Origin: Microtetraspora fusca
Lineage (GTDB): Bacteria; Actinomycetota; Actinomycetes; Streptosporangiales; Streptosporangiaceae
Length of the DNA stretch: 64,000 bases
Direction of reading: 5' to 3'
NCBI RefSeq assembly: GCF_001570365.1
Contig: NZ_BBYK01000066.1
Coordinates: 47,026 to 111,025, forward strand
The notes beneath the pieces were generated by a model. It did not search any database. It was not told the DNA's origin and saw only the letters and a list, made by a program, of their open reading frames with translations. Both the position numbers and the translations under genes were made by a program. Shown piece by piece: positions 43,742 through 53,600 of the stretch. The stretch's first letter is position 1; each line of letters opens with the position of its first letter.

Positions 43742-45001
43742 TCAGATACCTCCCACGAACCGGCCGGGGGACATCCGGCGATCGGGGTCGAAACGGTCCT
43801 TGATCCGGCGCATGAGCGCGAGGCCGCCCACGTGCCCCCACAGGTCCACGCGCCGTGCGACGGGTTCGGGCGCGGAGAGCACGACGACCCGGCCCTCGTC
43901 CGCCAGCTCGGCGCGGAGCGCGGAGACGAAGGCCGCCGCGGCGGCCGGATCGGTCTCCGCGGGGAGCGCCACGCGGAGCACCGCCGACGCCAGGGAACCC
44001 CGTACGGCGGCGTCCGTCCTGGCGAGGGCGCCGGCGAAGAGGCCGGGCAGCCGCGACGGCACGGTCCTGATCTCCAACAGGACGCCCCCGCCACCGGAGG
44101 GCCCTCCGGGCTCGACAAAGCCTGGTTCCGGGAGCCGTCCCCACCATCGCGGCGGTTCGTCCGCGATTCGCGCTTCCCCGCCCAGCAGGTCCCGTACGGC
44201 CCGGGCGCGTTCGGCGGCGGCCGCGCCCTCGACGAGCACCGCGACGGCGCGGGGGCCGTCCGGGGCGGGCCGGTCCAGCTCGACTGCGCTCGGCTCGGCC
44301 TGGGACGCGGTGACGGCCGGGACGGCGGCGAGGATCTCGTCCAGTGTCGGGCCCGACCACACCACGCACGCGCGGGCCGCCGGCAGGGGGTGCAGCCGGA
44401 ACGTCGCGTCCGCGATCACCCCGAGCGTGCCGTACGAGCCGGTGAACAGCTTGCCCAGGTCGTAGCCCGCGACGTTCTTGACGACCTTGCCGCCCGCCTT
44501 GGCGATCGTGCCGTCCGCGAGGACGACGGTGATCCCGATGAGCAGGTCGCGCGCGGTGCCGTACCGGAAGGCGCGCGGGCCCGCGAGGCCGGCGGCGAGC
44601 AGGCCGCCGACGGTGCCGCCCGCCAGGGGCGGGTCGAGGGCCAGCTCCTGCCCCTTCGCGGCGAGCGCCTCGGTCAGCGTCTCCACCGGCACTCCAGCCT
44701 GGACACGGACCACCAGGTCGCCCGCCTCGTGCTCCAGGATCTCGTTGAGGCAGCAGGTGTCGATGAGAACGTCGCACCGCTCGGGCGGGCGGCCCCAGTG
44801 CAGCGTGGTCCCGGCGCCGGCCACCACGACGGCGAGGTCGTGCGCGGCGCTCACCCGCATCACGGCCGCGATCTCCCGCGTGGTCTCCGGAAGGGCCACC
44901 CAGCGCGGCGCGACCCCGGCGACCGCGTCGTCCGGGCCCGCGGGCCGGATCGTCACGCCCGCCGCGGCGAGCGCGGCTCCGGGGCCGGTCGCAGCGTTCA
45001 T
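43742..45001 (-). CDS. glcE: Glycolate oxidase FAD-binding subunit GlcE
   Basis: The 419-residue protein has a PCMH-type FAD domain (about 45-215, with GAGTTLHWG and GTARDLLIGITVVLADG) and a shorter C-terminal region than GlcD, as expected for GlcE. It works with GlcD and GlcF to oxidise glycolate to glyoxylate. Its ATG overlaps the glcD stop by one base (TGATG at 45003-44999). Confidence 0.92.
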   Translation of the reverse strand: MNAATGPGAALAAAGVTIRPAGPDDAVAGVAPRWVALPETTREIAAVMRVSAAHDLAVVVAGAGTTLHWGRPPERCDVLIDTCCLNEILEHEAGDLVVRVQAGVPVETLTEALAAKGQELALDPPLAGGTVGGLLAAGLAGPRAFRYGTARDLLIGITVVLADGTIAKAGGKVVKNVAGYDLGKLFTGSYGTLGVIADATFRLHPLPAARACVVWSGPTLDEILAAVPAVTASQAEPSAVELDRPAPDGPRAVAVLVEGAAAAERARAVRDLLGGEARIADEPPRWWGRLPEPGFVEPGGPSGGGGVLLEIRTVPSRLPGLFAGALARTDAAVRGSLASAVLRVALPAETDPAAAAAFVSALRAELADEGRVVVLSAPEPVARRVDLWGHVGGLALMRRIKDRFDPDRRMSPGRFVGGI

Positions 45002-46458
45002 CAGAACTGCTCCGCCCGGCCGGACTCGACGAGGGGATGGACCCCCTTGCGGACGCCCGGCACCTCGCCGCACAGCCGAGGGGTGGGGAAGACCTTCCCG
45101 GGGTTGGACAGACTGCGGGGATCGAAGGCGCAGCGGACGAGCTGCATCGTGTCCAGATCTTCCTCCGTGAACATTTTCGGCATATATCGGGATTTATCGA
45201 CGCCGACGCCGTGCTCGCCGGTGATCGATCCGCCGTGCTCGATGCACAGGTCGAGGATCCGCCCGCTCACCGTGGCGGCGCGCTCGCCCTCACCCGGGGC
45301 CGCGTCGTCGAACAGGACCAGCGGGTGCAGGTTCCCGTCGCCCGCGTGGAAGACGTTGGCCACGCGGATGCCGTACTCCTCCTGGAGCCGGTCGATCCCG
45401 GCCAGCACCTCGGGGAGCGCCGTGCGCGGCACCACGCCGTCCTGCACGATGTACGCCGGGCTGATCCGGCCGACGGCCGCGAACGCCGACTTGCGTCCCT
45501 TCCAGATGGCGGCCCGCTCCTCGGCGGAGGCCGCGACCCTGATCTCGAACGCTCCGGTCTCCCGGCAGATCCGCTCCACCGCGGCGAACTGGTGCTCCAC
45601 CTCGGCCCGGGGGCCGTCCAGCTCCACGATGAGAACCGCCCCCGCCCCCTCGGGGTACGCGCACCCGACCGCGGCCTCGGCCGCCTCGACGGCCAGCGCG
45701 TCCATCATCTCGATGGCCGCCGGGACGATGCCCGCCGCGATGATCGCCGACACCGCCTCACCGCCCCCCTCGATGCTCCCGAACGCCGCGAGCAGGGTGG
45801 TGACCGCCTCCGGCGTCCGCGAGAGCCGTACGGTGATCTTGGTGGCGATGCCGAGCGTGCCCTCGGAGCCGACGAAGGCGCCGAGCAGGTCATAGCCGGG
45901 GTCCAGCGCCGACAGCTCCACGATCTCGCCGTCGGGGGTGACGATCTCCAGACCGAGGATGTGGTTGACGGTGAAGCCGTATTTCAGGCAGTGCGCGCCG
46001 CCGGCGTTCTCCGCGACGTTGCCGCCGATCGAGCAGACCTGCTGGCTGGAGGGGTCGGGCGCGTAGTAGTAGCCCTGCTCGCGCACCGCTTCGGTGATCG
46101 CCAGGTTGGTCACCCCCGGCTCGACCACCGCCCGCCGGTTCGGCAGGTCGATCTCCAGGATGCGCCGCATCCGGGACGTGACGATCAGTACTCCGTCGGT
46201 CCGGGGGAGCGCGCCGCCGGACAGCCCGGTCCCCGAGCCGCGCGCCACGAACGGCACGCCGTACTCGCCGCACAGCCGGACCGCGGCGGCGACCTGCTCG
46301 GCGGTCTCCGGGAGGACGACGATCCCCGGCATCGCCCGGTGGTGGGTCAGCCCGTCGCATTCGTACGTCCGCAGGCGTACGGGATCGGTGATCACCGCGC
46401 CTGCCGGCAGCAGCTCCTCGAACCGGACGGCCAGCCGGTCCAGGACCGGATCGGACAT
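45001..46458 (-). CDS. glcD: Glycolate oxidase subunit GlcD (FAD-linked oxidase)
   Basis: The 485-residue flavoprotein has a PCMH FAD-binding domain (about 35-215) with GSGTGLSGGALP and GSIGGNVAENAGG-like motifs (here CSIGGNVAENAGGAHC). The C-terminal FAD-linked oxidase domain carries HAGDGNLHP and the active-site-type EHGVGVDKSRY. It oxidises glycolate (or D-lactate-like hydroxyacids) to the oxoacid; the neighbouring aceB points to glycolate. It is the first gene of glcD-glcE-glcF-iclR. An inverted repeat lies 32 bp upstream. Confidence 0.94.
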   Translation of the reverse strand: MSDPVLDRLAVRFEELLPAGAVITDPVRLRTYECDGLTHHRAMPGIVVLPETAEQVAAAVRLCGEYGVPFVARGSGTGLSGGALPRTDGVLIVTSRMRRILEIDLPNRRAVVEPGVTNLAITEAVREQGYYYAPDPSSQQVCSIGGNVAENAGGAHCLKYGFTVNHILGLEIVTPDGEIVELSALDPGYDLLGAFVGSEGTLGIATKITVRLSRTPEAVTTLLAAFGSIEGGGEAVSAIIAAGIVPAAIEMMDALAVEAAEAAVGCAYPEGAGAVLIVELDGPRAEVEHQFAAVERICRETGAFEIRVAASAEERAAIWKGRKSAFAAVGRISPAYIVQDGVVPRTALPEVLAGIDRLQEEYGIRVANVFHAGDGNLHPLVLFDDAAPGEGERAATVSGRILDLCIEHGGSITGEHGVGVDKSRYMPKMFTEEDLDTMQLVRCAFDPRSLSNPGKVFPTPRLCGEVPGVRKGVHPLVESGRAEQF

Positions 46459-46489
46459 CGGATCTCCTTCGGCGTCGAGACGCCCGCCC

Positions 46490-46512
46490 TTTCACCACGA
46501 TGCGGGATGAAA
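46490..46512 (-). promoter_or_regulatory. Operator-like inverted repeat upstream of glcD
   Basis: TTTCA (46490-46494) and TGAAA (46508-46512) bracket a 13-bp core containing ATGCGG, which also occurs in the first operator candidate in front of aceB. It may be an IclR site for the glc operon. Confidence 0.45.
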
Positions 46513-46562
46513 CGCCCAACGCTTCAGTCCATCACCGCGCGGCGGACATCGCCAGGGGGAGA

Positions 46563-46592
46563 GCCCGCCCGGCCGGGAGCGGCCGGGCGGGC
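46563..46592 (-). terminator. GC-rich hairpin after aceB
   Basis: GCCCGCCCGGCC and GGCCGGGCGGGC form a perfect 12-bp stem with a 6-nt loop, 20 bp after the aceB stop. It probably ends the aceB transcript and separates it from the glc operon. Confidence 0.8.
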
Positions 46593-46611
46593 CGGGCCGC
46601 GGAGCCCCTCG

Positions 46612-48198
46612 TCAGGGGAGCCGCGCGTACGCGGGCAGGGTGAGGAACTCGGCGAAGTCGTCGTCGAGCGCGACCTCCTTGAACAGGGCGGTCGCCTCGG
46701 CGTACAGCTTCTCGTCGTAGCCGGGCTCGGCCGCGATCTTGTCCAGCTCCTCGCCGATGATCCGCTCGACGAGCTCGCGCGTCACGACCGCGCCGGTGTC
46801 GGCGAGCTCGATGTCGTTGTGGATCCACTGCCAGATCTGCGAGCGGGAGATCTCGGCGGTCGCCGCGTCCTCCATCAGGTTGTGGATCGCGACCGCGCCG
46901 AGCCCGCCCATCCAGGCCGCGAGGTAGCGCAGGGCGACGTCCACGTTGTTGCGCAGGCCCGCCTCGGTGATCTCACCCGGCGTCTTGGAGACCGCGAGCA
47001 GGTCCTCGGCGGTGACCCGCACGTCCTCGCGCAGCCGGTCGAGCTGGTTGGGGCGGTCGCCGAGCACGCCGTCGAAGACCTCCTGGCAGATCGGCACCAG
47101 GTCGGGGTGGGCGACCCAGGAGCCGTCGAAGCCGTCGGCGGACTCGCGGGTCTTGTCGGCGCGCACCTTCTCCAGCGCCACCCTGTTGACCTCGGGGTCG
47201 CGGCGCGACGGGATGAACGCCGCCATGCCGCCGATCGCGTGCGCGCCCCGCTTGTGGCAGGAGCGGACCAGCAGCTCGGTGTACGCGCGCATGAACGGCG
47301 CGGTCATCGTGACCGCGTTGCGCTCGGGAAGCAGGAACTCCCGGCCCCGGGTGCGGAACTTCTTGATGACGCTGAACAGGTAGTCCCACCGGCCCGCGTT
47401 CAGGCCCGCCGAGTGCTCGCGCAGCTCGTAGAGGATCTCCTCCATCTCGAACGCCGCCGGATAGGTCTCGATCAGCACGGTGGCCCGGATCGTGCCGCGC
47501 GGGACCCCGCGCAGCTCCTGCGCCCGGACGAACACGTCGTTCCAGAGCCGCGCCTCCAGGTGCGACTCCATCTTCGGCAGGTAGAAGTACGGCCCGCGGC
47601 CCTTGGCGATCTGCCGCTCCGCGCAGTGGAAGAAGTAGAGGCCGAAGTCGACGAGCGACGCCGACATCTCCTCCCCGTCCACCAGGATGTGCTTCTCGGG
47701 CAGGTGCCAGCCACGCGGGCGGACCACGATCGTGGCCAGCTCCTCGTCCGGCCGCAGCGCGTACGTCTTGCCGCCGGTGGTGAAGTCGATCTCACGGTCG
47801 AGGGCGGCCCGCAGGTTGAGCTGCCCGCTGACGGTGTTCTCCCAGGTGGGGGCGTTGGCGTCCTCGAAGTCGGCGAGCCACACCTTGGCCCCCGAGTTCA
47901 GCGCGTTGATCGTCATCTTGCGGTCGACCGGGCCGGTGATCTCGACCCGGCGGTCCTCCAGGCCGGGGGCCGGGGGCGCGACCCGCCACTTCGACTCGCG
48001 GACGTCCGTGGTCTCGGCGAGGAAGCCGAGCGTCGCGCCGGCCGACAGCTCCGCCTGGCGGGCCTGCCGCGCGGCGAGCAGTTCGAGCCGGCGCGCGTTG
48101 AACTCCCGCTGGAGGGTGGCGACGAAGTCGAGGGCCTCGGTGGTGAGGATCTCGTCGAACCGGTCCAGGAGCGGACCTCTGATCTCAACGCCTTCCAT
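46612..48198 (-). CDS. aceB: Malate synthase (type A)
   Basis: The 528-residue enzyme matches malate synthase A in length. The family signature [14 protein letters not shown] is present, as are RGWHLPEKH with the catalytic arginine region, [15 protein letters not shown], and a C-terminal [19 protein letters not shown] segment carrying the conserved acidic residues. It condenses glyoxylate with acetyl-CoA to give malate. Isocitrate lyase is absent from the window, so here the glyoxylate most simply comes from GlcDEF. The ATG at 48198 follows GGAAAGGAAG. Confidence 0.96.
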   Translation of the reverse strand: MEGVEIRGPLLDRFDEILTTEALDFVATLQREFNARRLELLAARQARQAELSAGATLGFLAETTDVRESKWRVAPPAPGLEDRRVEITGPVDRKMTINALNSGAKVWLADFEDANAPTWENTVSGQLNLRAALDREIDFTTGGKTYALRPDEELATIVVRPRGWHLPEKHILVDGEEMSASLVDFGLYFFHCAERQIAKGRGPYFYLPKMESHLEARLWNDVFVRAQELRGVPRGTIRATVLIETYPAAFEMEEILYELREHSAGLNAGRWDYLFSVIKKFRTRGREFLLPERNAVTMTAPFMRAYTELLVRSCHKRGAHAIGGMAAFIPSRRDPEVNRVALEKVRADKTRESADGFDGSWVAHPDLVPICQEVFDGVLGDRPNQLDRLREDVRVTAEDLLAVSKTPGEITEAGLRNNVDVALRYLAAWMGGLGAVAIHNLMEDAATAEISRSQIWQWIHNDIELADTGAVVTRELVERIIGEELDKIAAEPGYDEKLYAEATALFKEVALDDDFAEFLTLPAYARLP

Positions 48199-48223
48199 CG
48201 CGCTTCCTTTCCTCGCGTCGTAT

Positions 48224-48259
48224 TTCCATAATGCGGAAAATTAGTTCTGGATTATGGAA
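48224..48259 (-). promoter_or_regulatory. Two IclR-type operator candidates before aceB
   Basis: TTCCATAATGCGGAA (48224-48238) is a TTCC-N7-GGAA palindrome, and TTCTGGATTATGGAA (48245-48259) is a near match. The outer arms TTCCATAAT and ATTATGGAA form a perfect 9-bp inverted repeat across both. The layout resembles IclR/GclR-type sites (TTCC-N7-GGAA class), and an IclR gene lies in the adjacent glc operon. Confidence 0.7.
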
Positions 48260-48370
48260 TTGAACGGTACTCTGCGGGTGCGAGCAAGGTCAATGTCGGG
48301 GGTCGTCTCAGGGGAGGGCAGGGGGATTCCCCGATGGGCGATCTCCCCGGCCGCAAGCAAAATCAAGGGC

Positions 48371-49051
48371 ATGAGAAGGAAGAACATCGCCGTGCTGGGT
48401 CTCGTGCTCGGCCTCGGCCTCACTGTTGCCGCCTGTGACCTGCGGGTCAACGTCGGTGGCGAGCGCGACACCCTGACGTACGACATCGCCGAGAAGGTCA
48501 GCGCGATGACCGTGCGGACCGGGGCCGGTGATGTGACGGTGAACGCGTCCGACAGGTCTGACATCAGGGTCACGGAGACACTGCACTGGTCGGGGGACAA
48601 GCCTCGCGACGGTCACCGGGTGAACGGCGACACGCTGGCCCTCGAATACGACTGCAACAGGTGCGGGATCGATTACCACATCGAGGTGCCGCGCGCGATG
48701 AACGTGAAGATCGACACCGGCGCGGGAGACATCACGCTCCGGGAGCTGGGCGGCCCGCTTGACCTGAACTCCGGCGCCGGCGACGTCGACGCCTCCGGAC
48801 TCGCGAGCCGGAAGGTCGCGGTCGAGACCGGCACGGGAGAGGTGAAGCTGAAGTTCGTCGCGGCGCCCGACGACATCAGAGCGGAGGCCGGCACCGGCGA
48901 GGTCGCACTCTGGCTTCCGGCCGAACGCTACAACGTGAGCGCGGAGAGCGGCCTCGGCGAGCGGAAGATCGACGTCGACCGCGACTCGTCCGCGGCCCGG
49001 AAGGTGGTCGTCAAGACCGGCGTGGGCGCCATCAACGTGCTCAAGATCTGA
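48371..49051 (+). CDS. DUF4097-like beta-helical lipoprotein
   Basis: The 226-residue protein has a lipoprotein signal with lipobox VAAC (about Cys22). The mature part is a run of beta-strand repeats with a TGAGDV/TGTGEV pattern (MTVRTGAGDVTV, IDTGAGDITL, SGAGDVDA, VETGTGEVKL, AEAGTGEVAL), characteristic of DUF4097/adhesin-like right-handed repeats. It is exported and lipid-anchored. The function is unknown. The ATG at 48371 follows AAGGGC. It is divergent from aceB. Confidence 0.83.
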   Translation: MRRKNIAVLGLVLGLGLTVAACDLRVNVGGERDTLTYDIAEKVSAMTVRTGAGDVTVNASDRSDIRVTETLHWSGDKPRDGHRVNGDTLALEYDCNRCGIDYHIEVPRAMNVKIDTGAGDITLRELGGPLDLNSGAGDVDASGLASRKVAVETGTGEVKLKFVAAPDDIRAEAGTGEVALWLPAERYNVSAESGLGERKIDVDRDSSAARKVVVKTGVGAINVLKI

Positions 49052-49097
49052 CCGTCCGGCCGTGCGGGTGAGACACGGCCGGACAGACACGGGGACC

Positions 49098-50492
49098 TCA
49101 GCCCAGCACGGAATGGTTGGCCCGGAACACCCCCATCGGGTCGCGGTCGCGCTTGACCTCCCGCAGCCTCGCCAGCACGTCACCCGGGAACGCGGCCGCC
49201 GCGCCCTCCTCGTGCCCCAGGAACGTGAACGGCTTGCGTCCGCTTGTGTGCGGGGTCAGCGCCCGGACGATCGACGCCTGCCGTTCCCTGATCCCCGCCG
49301 CCAGCTCGGGGGTCGCCGGCACGCCCAGCATTCCGAGCAGGTACGGCTCCTCGACGCGGCCGCAGGCCCCGGCGTTCTTCGTCGGCCGCGCCAGCGCTCC
49401 ACCGAGATGCCGCAGCTGCACGTACGCCAACGGCGCGATCGTGCCCGGCCCCGCCGAGGCCAGCAGCGCCGTGGCCGCCGCGTCGTCGAGCGCCGTCAGC
49501 AACTCGCCGCGGAGCAGGGCCGGGGTGGGCTCCGTCGGCTCGGCGCAGACGTCGCCGAGATCCGCCACATTCAGCGGGCCCCTCGTGTCGAGGATCACGC
49601 CCGGGATGGCGTCGAACTCGCGCAGCAGCGCCCGCCCCTTCTCCGGCTCGCCGAGGAAGACGGCCTCGACGGTCACGGCCGACAGGCCACGCAGCGGCTC
49701 GGGCACGCCCGGGAACGGCGGGAACTGCAGCAGGTGGAACCACACGCTCAGCTCGTCCGGGGCCGCCGCGGTGACGGAGCGGTACGCCGCCAGCACCTCC
49801 TGGGCGCGTTCCGCCGGCCACACGAGGCGCCCGCCGTACAGGGAGGGCGCGGGGTACAGGTCGATCTCCATCGCGGTCACCAGCGCGAAGTCGCCGCCAC
49901 CGCCCCGCAGCGCCCAGAACAGGTCGGGGTCGGAGTCCGCGGTGACCCGGCCTCGCTCGCCCTCGGCGTCCACCACCTCGAAGGCGCGTACGGCGTCGGC
50001 CCCGAAGCCGTGCGCCCGGCTGAACCAGCTCAGCCCGCCACCCAGGGTGAAGCCGGTCGCGCTCACCACGGGGGAACTGCCCGCGAGTCCCGTGAGCCCG
50101 TGCCCGCCGGCGGCCTGGAGGACGTCGCCCCAGCTCGCGCCCGCCTCGACGCGGGCCGTCCGCGCCCCGGCGTCCACCTGGACGCCGCGCATCCGGCCGG
50201 TCCTGAGCAGAATCGCCCCATCGAACGCGGCCGGCGCGTGGCCGTACGCCTGAGCGGCCACGCCGACGCCGGCGAGCCGCGCGGCCGCCGTGACCGCGGC
50301 GGCGTCGGCGGCGTCCTCCGCCTCCACGACGGCGAGCACGTTCTGCTCGACGGCGGGGTCCCACGGAGCACGCGCGGCGTCGAAGCCCTCGTCGCCCCTG
50401 ACCAGAACCCGTCCGCGCACCGTACGGCGGAGGTCCTGGCCCAGGGTCGCCGCCACGCTGTCCACGGTCATGTACCGGTTCCTGTCGCTCAT
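49098..50492 (-). CDS. FAD-binding oxidoreductase (PCMH/berberine-bridge-like)
   Basis: The 464-residue flavoenzyme has a PCMH FAD domain (about 40-210) with YGHAPAAFDGAILLRTGRMRGV and GFTLGGGLSWFSR, and ends with a BBE-like PMGVFRANHSV segment. Such enzymes oxidise alcohols, sugars or secondary-metabolite intermediates and often carry FAD covalently through a His or Cys. The His in YGHAP is the expected FAD-linking position; a second Cys link is not visible. It is divergent from the SARP/AAA regulator, which may control it. Confidence 0.88.
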   Translation of the reverse strand: MSDRNRYMTVDSVAATLGQDLRRTVRGRVLVRGDEGFDAARAPWDPAVEQNVLAVVEAEDAADAAAVTAAARLAGVGVAAQAYGHAPAAFDGAILLRTGRMRGVQVDAGARTARVEAGASWGDVLQAAGGHGLTGLAGSSPVVSATGFTLGGGLSWFSRAHGFGADAVRAFEVVDAEGERGRVTADSDPDLFWALRGGGGDFALVTAMEIDLYPAPSLYGGRLVWPAERAQEVLAAYRSVTAAAPDELSVWFHLLQFPPFPGVPEPLRGLSAVTVEAVFLGEPEKGRALLREFDAIPGVILDTRGPLNVADLGDVCAEPTEPTPALLRGELLTALDDAAATALLASAGPGTIAPLAYVQLRHLGGALARPTKNAGACGRVEEPYLLGMLGVPATPELAAGIRERQASIVRALTPHTSGRKPFTFLGHEEGAAAAFPGDVLARLREVKRDRDPMGVFRANHSVLG

Positions 50493-50664
50493 CTCGTCTG
50501 TGTCCCTCTCTCACTTGTCGGGGTCTCGTGATCGAGGGTGGAGCTCGGCTTTTGCGGCTTCCCTGTAGCCGGCTTGCGGACTCCGCAAGTCGCCTTCAAA
50601 TGGGGGATTGCGTCCCTCCTCTGACGAGGCTTTACGCTTGCCTGGCCGATTAGATGGGAACGCC

Positions 50665-53600
50665 ATGGATTCGTTGTTCTTCCGGCTTTTCGGGCACCTC
50701 GAGGTGGTCTCCGGAGACGGCCGGCGGTTGGACCTGGGACCGCGGAAACAACGCTCCGTTCTCGCCCTGCTCGCGCTCGAACCCGGGCGAATCGTCTCGC
50801 TCGACCGGCTGATCGAGGAGATCTGGGCCGACGAGGCGCCATCGAGCGCCACGGGAACGCTCCAGGCGTACATCTCGCATCTCCGGCGGGTCCTCGAACC
50901 CGGTCGCGCGCCGCGCACGCCGCCCAGGGTCCTGCTGACCCGCGAGCCCGGTTACATGCTGGCCATCGCCCCACGGCAGGTCGATCTCTCGTGCTTCGCC
51001 TCCTGGGCGGAGGAGGGCCGCCGGGCGGCCGCCGAGCGCCGGTACGGCGCGGCACTGGAGGCGTTGGACCGGGCGCTCGGCATGTGGCGGGGCGAACCGC
51101 TGATGGAGTTCGCGGACCACGAGTTCGCCCAGCCGGTGATCGCCCGCCTCGTCGAGCAGCGAGCCCTGGCCGAGGAGGACCGGCTCGAGGCCAGGCTCGC
51201 CCTGGGCGACAGCGGATCATGCGTCGCCGACCTGGAGCGCATGGTGGAGTCCCACCCGTACCGCGAGCGGTCCTGGGGGCTGCTCGTTCTCGCCCTCTAC
51301 CGGTCGGGACGGCAGGCCGACGCGCTGGGCGCGCTCCGCCGGGTGCGCGCTCGGCTCTCTACGGAGCTCGGCATCGAACCCGGCCCCGAACTGCGGCGGA
51401 TCGAAAAGGCGGTGTTCGATCAGTCCGCGTCGCTCGACGGCGCCGGGGTGCCGGGAGGGCCCGCCTCCCTCGACGCGGTCGCGGTCTCCGGTGGGGCCGC
51501 GCCGCTCGATCCGCCTCTCCCGCACACCGAGGTCGGGTCCGCGCCACTCGATCCACCTTTCCCACACGCCGCGGTCCCGCCCGCCGCGGCCCCGCACGCC
51601 GCGGTCCCGGCCGCGGCGCCCAAACCGCCGCGCCCCCGACCCGAGCCGCTCATCGCGCGGGCTCACCATCTCTCCCGCGTCGCCGACCGCCTCGGCGACG
51701 TACGGCGCGGCCGGGGCGGGATGGTGCTGGTGACCGGCGAGGCGGGCATCGGGAAGACGCGCCTCGCGCAGTCCGCCGCCGAGGAGGCCGAGGCGCGCGG
51801 GATCTCGGTCGTCTGGGGGCGCTGCGTCGAGGACCACGTGGCGCTGCCGTTCTGGCCCTGGCTCCAGGCGCTGCGCGCACTCGGCGAGCGGGGAGAGCGG
51901 GCCGCCGGGATCCTCGCCGGAGAGCGGACGGACGTGCCGGCCGACCCGGGCGCGGCCCTCTTCGAGCTGTACGAGCAGGTGCTTTCGGCGCTCACCTCGG
52001 CGGGCGGTCCCACCCTCGTCGTGCTCGACGACCTGCACGCGGCCGACGCCTCGTCGCTGCGGCTGCTCGGCTACATGGCGGGCCGGCTGGGCCGCGCGTC
52101 CGTGCTCGTCCTGGCCACGCTGCGGCCCGAGCCCGGCACCGATCCGGAGCAGCTCAGCGAGACGCTCGCCGCGCTGGCCCGTGACCCCGGGACCGAGCGC
52201 ATGACGCTTCCCCCTTTCACCCAGGAGGACGTCACGGCGTTCCTGTCGAACCGTGACCTCGCCGACCCCGCGTTCGCCCGCGTCCTTTACCGGCGTACCG
52301 GCGGCAACCCGTTCTATCTGGGAGAGCTGATCCGGCTGCTGGGCAGCGAGCACCGGCTGGACACGGCGGCACTCGGCGTCCCGGAGGGTGTCCGCGAGGT
52401 GATCGGCCGGAGGGTCGCCCGCCTGCCGGACGCCACGAGGGAACTGCTCGGCTCCGCCGCCGTCCTGGGCCGCGACGTCGACCTCGACGTGCTGGAGGCG
52501 CTCACCGGCGTCCCCGCCGAGGAGGTGATGGCCCGGCTCGAACCCGCCGTGGCCGCCGGGCTGCTGGTGGAGACCCCGGAGGGGGTCGACTACCGCTTCT
52601 CCCACGCTCTCGTCAGGGACGCCATGTACGCGGGACTGGGCCGCCTGGAGAAGGCCCGCCTCCACCTGCGGGCCGGTGAGGCGCTGGAGTCCCTGCCCGT
52701 CGGAGGCGGCGCGGCGCGGCTGCCGATCCTCGCCCACCATTTCGCCATGGCGGCGCGGATCGGCGGGGCGGCCAAAGCGGTGGAGTACGCCGCGGCGGCC
52801 GCCCGGCAGGCCACCGCCCAGCGGGCCTACGACGAGGCGGTCGAACTCTGGGAGAAGGCCCTGCTCGCGCTCGGTCAGCGGGATCCGGGCAGGCGATGCC
52901 GCCTGCTCGTCGAGCTGGGCCGCGCGCGCCGCGACATCGGCGACACCGTACGCGCCCGCGCCGCCATCGAGGAGGCCGTCGAGGTCGCGGCGGCCCAGGG
53001 GGACCGGAGCGTCCTGGTGGACGCCGTGACGGTGTACGGCACGCTCAGCGTCTGGAACTGGCGGCCGTACGGCGTGGTCGACGATCGGGCGGTCGCCCTG
53101 GTGGAGGACCTGCTGGCGGGCCCGCTGGACGACGCCCACCGGGCCGCGCTGCTCGGAACGCTCGGCATCGAGCTGCACTACGGGCCCCGGCGCGCCGAGG
53201 GAGAGGCGATGGCGGCGGAGGGCGTGGAGATCGCCCGGCGGCTGGGGGTCCCCGCGTTGCTCCTCCAGGTCCTCGGCAACTACCTGATCGCCGCCTGGGT
53301 GTCCGAGCGCGAGCACGAGCGGGTACGCACTGTGGAGGAGATGCTCGCGGTGTCGCGGCTCTCCTCGAGCGCCGAGCTCATCGCCCGGATCCACCGGCTG
53401 CACTGCCTGTTCAGGATGGGCGAACTGGCCGAATGGGACCGCGACCTGGCGCGGGCGGAACGCCTGCTGCGCGAGGTCCGCAGCTCGGAGCTGACGGCCA
53501 TGGTGCGGGTCGCCCAGGCGGCGCGGCTCACCCTGGAAGGCCGGTGGAGCGACGCCGAACGCCTGGTGGACGAGCTGGGCGAGATCTTCGGCGCGAGCAC

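Noticed and set aside
45037..48231. A 1064-codon frame antisense to glcD and aceB
   Set aside because: It spans two clear enzymes on the minus strand and shows no protein family features.
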